17,050 nt of DNA from Ruminococcus sp. UBA7014 (GTDB lineage: Bacteria > Bacillota > Clostridia > Oscillospirales > Ruminococcaceae). The stretch is from the NCBI GenBank assembly GCA_002449575.1, contig DJXC01000222.1, forward strand, positions 1 to 17,050, given 5' to 3'. Each line of letters opens with the position of its first letter. Positions within the stretch are counted from its first letter, which is position 1. A program made the translations under genes and the position numbers. The notes under the pieces were generated by a model, which was given only the letters and a program-made list of their open reading frames with translations, was not told the DNA's origin and made no database searches. This document shows positions 15,271 to 17,050 of this stretch, piece after piece.

Positions 15271-16596
15271 TCAAAGTGTAGAAGCGATAAAAGCATCATA
15301 GATACATCTGATTGCCTGATGCAGGTCATGTTCATTCACGCCGACAATGACATTCAGTTCACTTGAGCCTTGGTCAATCATCTTGACATTGATTCTCGCA
15401 TGTGCCAGAGAAGCAAAGATTCTGGCAGCCGTACCACGAGTTTTTCTCATACCACGTCCAACAACAGCTAACAATGCAATATCCGGTTCGATTTCGAGGG
15501 AATCAGGATTGACAGCCTTTCTCAGTTCAGAAAGAAGCTGTTCTTCCTTGCCTTTGAGTGCATCAGCATCAGCGATAACGCTCAGTGTATCAATACCAGA
15601 AGGCATATGTTCTACCAGAATTCCCATATCAGCGAATACGTTCAGAACATCACGGACAAAACCGACTTCACTGTTCATCATAGCCTTTTCCATGTTGACA
15701 GCACAGAAACCTTTTTTTCCGGCAATACCAGTAATAGTTCTCAGGCTGACTTCTTCAGCATCATTGTCAGCGACAATGAGTGTACCGGGGTCTTCGGGCT
15801 TGTTGGTATTTTTGATATTAATCGGAATGCCGACAGTTCTTACCGGGAAAATCGCATCTTCATGCAGAACAGAAAAACCCATATAAGAAAGTTCTCTTAA
15901 TTCTTTATAAGTGATAACTGGAATGACAACCGGATTTTCTACAACACGGGGGTCAGCAACCAGAACGCCGGAAACATCTGTCCAGTTTTCATAAACAGAA
16001 GCATGTAAAGCTCTGGCAACTAACGAACCAGTAACATCAGAACCGCCACGGGAAAAAGTTCTGACAACACCGCTCAGGGATTTTCCGTAAAATCCCGGAA
16101 TGACAGCACATTCCACATCTTTGAAGCGTTCACGCATTTTGGCTCTGGTTTCCTTGCGGAGCATGACACCTTCGTCACTGAATACAACAACATCAGCAGC
16201 ATCGATAAATTCAAAGCCGAGGTAAGCTGCAATAATCTTGCCGTTAAGAAATTCGCCACGGCTGGCAGCATATTCTTTTCCGGCAGTTGCCAGATGACTT
16301 TTAATATCTGCAAATTCTTTTTCCAGAGAGAAATCCATTCCCAGACCGGAAATAATATCATTATAACGCTGTTCAATATTTTTGAAATCCTGTTCAAAAT
16401 TTGCGCCGAGGCTGGCTTTTTCATAGCAGGCATACAGCATATCTGTCACTTTAATATCATCAGAAAAACGCTTGCCGGGAGCAGAAGGAACAACAAAACG
16501 GCGTTCGGAATCAGACTTTATAATATCGGCAGCTTTTTTAATCTGATTTGCATCTGCAAGACTGCTGCCGCCGAATTTCACTACTTTGACACTCAT
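15271..16596 (-). CDS. lysC: Aspartate kinase
   Basis: This 441-residue enzyme phosphorylates aspartate to aspartyl-4-phosphate, the first step toward lysine, diaminopimelate, methionine and threonine. KFGGSS (7-12) binds ATP and substrate. SAPGKRFSDDIKVTD (38-52) is typical of clostridial monofunctional kinases. SRGGSD (182-187) and TDVSGVLVADPR (206-217) complete the kinase domain. Two ACT domains follow (about 288-360 and 372-441), including SSELNVIVGV (411-420), so allosteric feedback by an aspartate-family amino acid is expected; which one cannot be told. There is no homoserine dehydrogenase fusion. On the minus strand, GAAAGGA (16606-16612) precedes ATG by 9 nt. It is a single-gene unit, not part of the glycan or spore modules. 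It contains no TCCGGA word, unlike its neighbours. Confidence 0.97.
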   Translation of the reverse strand: MSVKVVKFGGSSLADANQIKKAADIIKSDSERRFVVPSAPGKRFSDDIKVTDMLYACYEKASLGANFEQDFKNIEQRYNDIISGLGMDFSLEKEFADIKSHLATAGKEYAASRGEFLNGKIIAAYLGFEFIDAADVVVFSDEGVMLRKETRAKMRERFKDVECAVIPGFYGKSLSGVVRTFSRGGSDVTGSLVARALHASVYENWTDVSGVLVADPRVVENPVVIPVITYKELRELSYMGFSVLHEDAIFPVRTVGIPINIKNTNKPEDPGTLIVADNDAEEVSLRTITGIAGKKGFCAVNMEKAMMNSEVGFVRDVLNVFADMGILVEHMPSGIDTLSVIADADALKGKEEQLLSELRKAVNPDSLEIEPDIALLAVVGRGMRKTRGTAARIFASLAHARINVKMIDQGSSELNVIVGVNEHDLHQAIRCIYDAFIASTL

Positions 16597-16634
16597 GATA
16601 AAAAATCCTTTCTCACATGTATAATATATTATTA

Positions 16635-16663
16635 ATTATATGCGATTTTGCCAAAAAAATCAA
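16635..16663 (-). promoter_or_regulatory. lysC promoter
   Basis: On the minus strand TTGATT (16658-16663) and TATAAT (16635-16640) are 17 bp apart. The leader to the ATG at 16596 would be roughly 30 nt, too short for a lysine riboswitch, and none is seen. Confidence 0.75.
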
Positions 16664-16817
16664 TTGGAAATCACAACAAATTTTACAGTTTGAAAAATGA
16701 TTTTTTGTCGAATACGACTGTATTTCACAGGAAGACATTTTATACATCTGGTATTTTTGAATTAAAAAAACGGCTGTATATTCATATCTTTTTCACAAAA
16801 TATCACAAATTATTTCA

Positions 16818-16846
16818 TTGACAAAACTGGAAATATGTGTTATACT
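16818..16846 (+). promoter_or_regulatory. Promoter of the double-glycine peptide gene
   Basis: TTGACA (16818-16823) and TATACT (16841-16846) are separated by 17 bp, a near-perfect vegetative promoter directed rightward and divergent from lysC. About 150 bp between the two promoters is A/T-rich without another recognisable element. Confidence 0.85.
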
Positions 16847-16852
16847 GTACAT

Positions 16853-16962
16853 GTCAACAGGGAAAAGCCAAAGCGTGCTTCTCATCTGTAAGACAATCCG
16901 TTGTGCGGACAAACGTCCAGCACAGAAAAATTTTATTAACCTATTTCTAGGAGGAAAATATC
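16853..16962 (+). promoter_or_regulatory. Structured 5' leader and ribosome binding site of the peptide gene
   Basis: The predicted leader is about 110 nt, long for a small gene. TGTGCGGAC (16902-16910) pairs with GTCC-A-GCACA (16915-16924) around AAAC, giving a 9-bp stem with one bulge. Alternative pairings exist nearby (TCCG with CGGA; ACAA with TTGT). AGGAGG (16949-16954) sits 8 nt before ATG 16963. I recognise no known riboswitch class. Confidence 0.4.
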
Positions 16963-17050
16963 ATGAGCGAAAATTTAAACTTAAACGACCTGGAACAGGT
17001 ATCCGGCGGCAATGACGGTCTCGGTAGCAACAGACCTGCAAATGTTAAGA
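16963..17050 (+). CDS. Bacteriocin/RiPP-type precursor with double-glycine leader (cut by window end)
   Basis: Only the first 29 codons are visible. The leader MSENLNLNDLEQVSGG (1-16) has the spaced Leu residues, Glu-Gln, hydrophobic and Gly-Gly pattern of peptides processed and exported by peptidase-domain (C39) ABC transporters. Cleavage is expected after Gly16. The visible core begins NDGLGSNRPANVK and continues off the window. Such peptides serve as class II bacteriocins, lanthipeptide-type precursors or signalling peptides; which applies cannot be decided without the core and downstream genes. Support comes from a strong promoter, AGGAGG at ideal distance and the leader itself. This ATG is chosen over an upstream frame because only this one has a ribosome binding site. 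Confidence 0.83.
   Translation, partial: MSENLNLNDLEQVSGGNDGLGSNRPANVK

Noticed and set aside
16853..16950. Known riboswitch or T-box ahead of the GG peptide
   Set aside because: No lysine, cyclic-di-GMP or T-box conserved elements recognised; only short hairpins are visible.
16818..17015. 65-codon plus-strand frame overlapping the GG peptide leader
   Set aside because: Its start lies within the -35 element and the first internal ATG (16851) is at the expected transcription start without a ribosome binding site.
1..17050. tRNA, rRNA, transposase or integrase genes, attachment repeats
   Set aside because: None seen on either strand; no evidence of a mobile element boundary in the window.

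Overview
The window looks like chromosomal DNA of a low-to-moderate G+C, spore-forming Bacillota, most like Ruminococcus or another member of Oscillospiraceae. The grounds are strong AAGGAGG-type ribosome binding sites, several TTG starts, textbook TTGACA/TATAAT promoters with 17-bp spacers, a clostridial-type aspartate kinase and a SleC/SpoIID-like spore-type peptidoglycan module. The genus is an inference from gene style; no rRNA gene is present to settle it.

Layout, left to right. (1) Positions 1-347 are intergenic and carry divergent promoters, one firing left out of the window and one firing into glgA. (2) glgA (348-1802), glycogen synthase, is a single-gene unit ended by a strong terminator. 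(3) Positions 2010-12308 form one tightly packed eight-gene operon with its own promoter. It encodes a Wzm/Wzt ABC exporter whose ATPase has a C-terminal glycan-binding domain, a coiled-coil FkbM methyltransferase, a small amphipathic/coiled-coil protein, two GT4 glycosyltransferases, a large GT-C-like membrane glycosyltransferase, a polyprenyl-phosphate GT2 and a flippase-like membrane protein. (4) Positions 12421-15221 form a three-gene module: a proline-rich repeat protein with a beta-sandwich domain, a SpoIID-like protein with three peptidoglycan-binding domains, and a protein with two such domains. A sigma-E-like promoter may precede it. (5) lysC, aspartate kinase, lies on the minus strand (15271-16596) and converges on a bidirectional terminator. 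(6) The right edge (16963-17050) holds the start of a double-glycine leader peptide, with a strong promoter and about 110 nt of 5' leader.

How the parts may work together. The operon reads as an ABC-exporter-dependent surface glycan pathway. The GT4 enzymes build a lipid-linked chain in the cytoplasm. The methyltransferase may cap it, and the Wzt C-terminal domain may recognise the cap. Wzm/Wzt exports the chain. The GT2, flippase-like protein and GT-C enzyme then form a route that adds a side sugar outside the membrane. No initiating sugar-phosphate transferase, polymerase or cell-wall ligase is visible, so those steps must be encoded elsewhere.

The observations most worth checking are the WbdD-like arrangement around Wzt, the use of a flippase-like protein where GtrA is usually found, the split spore-lysis module with an in-frame 39-bp repeat, the truncated RiPP/bacteriocin-type locus at the edge, and a roughly 20-fold excess of the palindrome TCCGGA that is absent from lysC.
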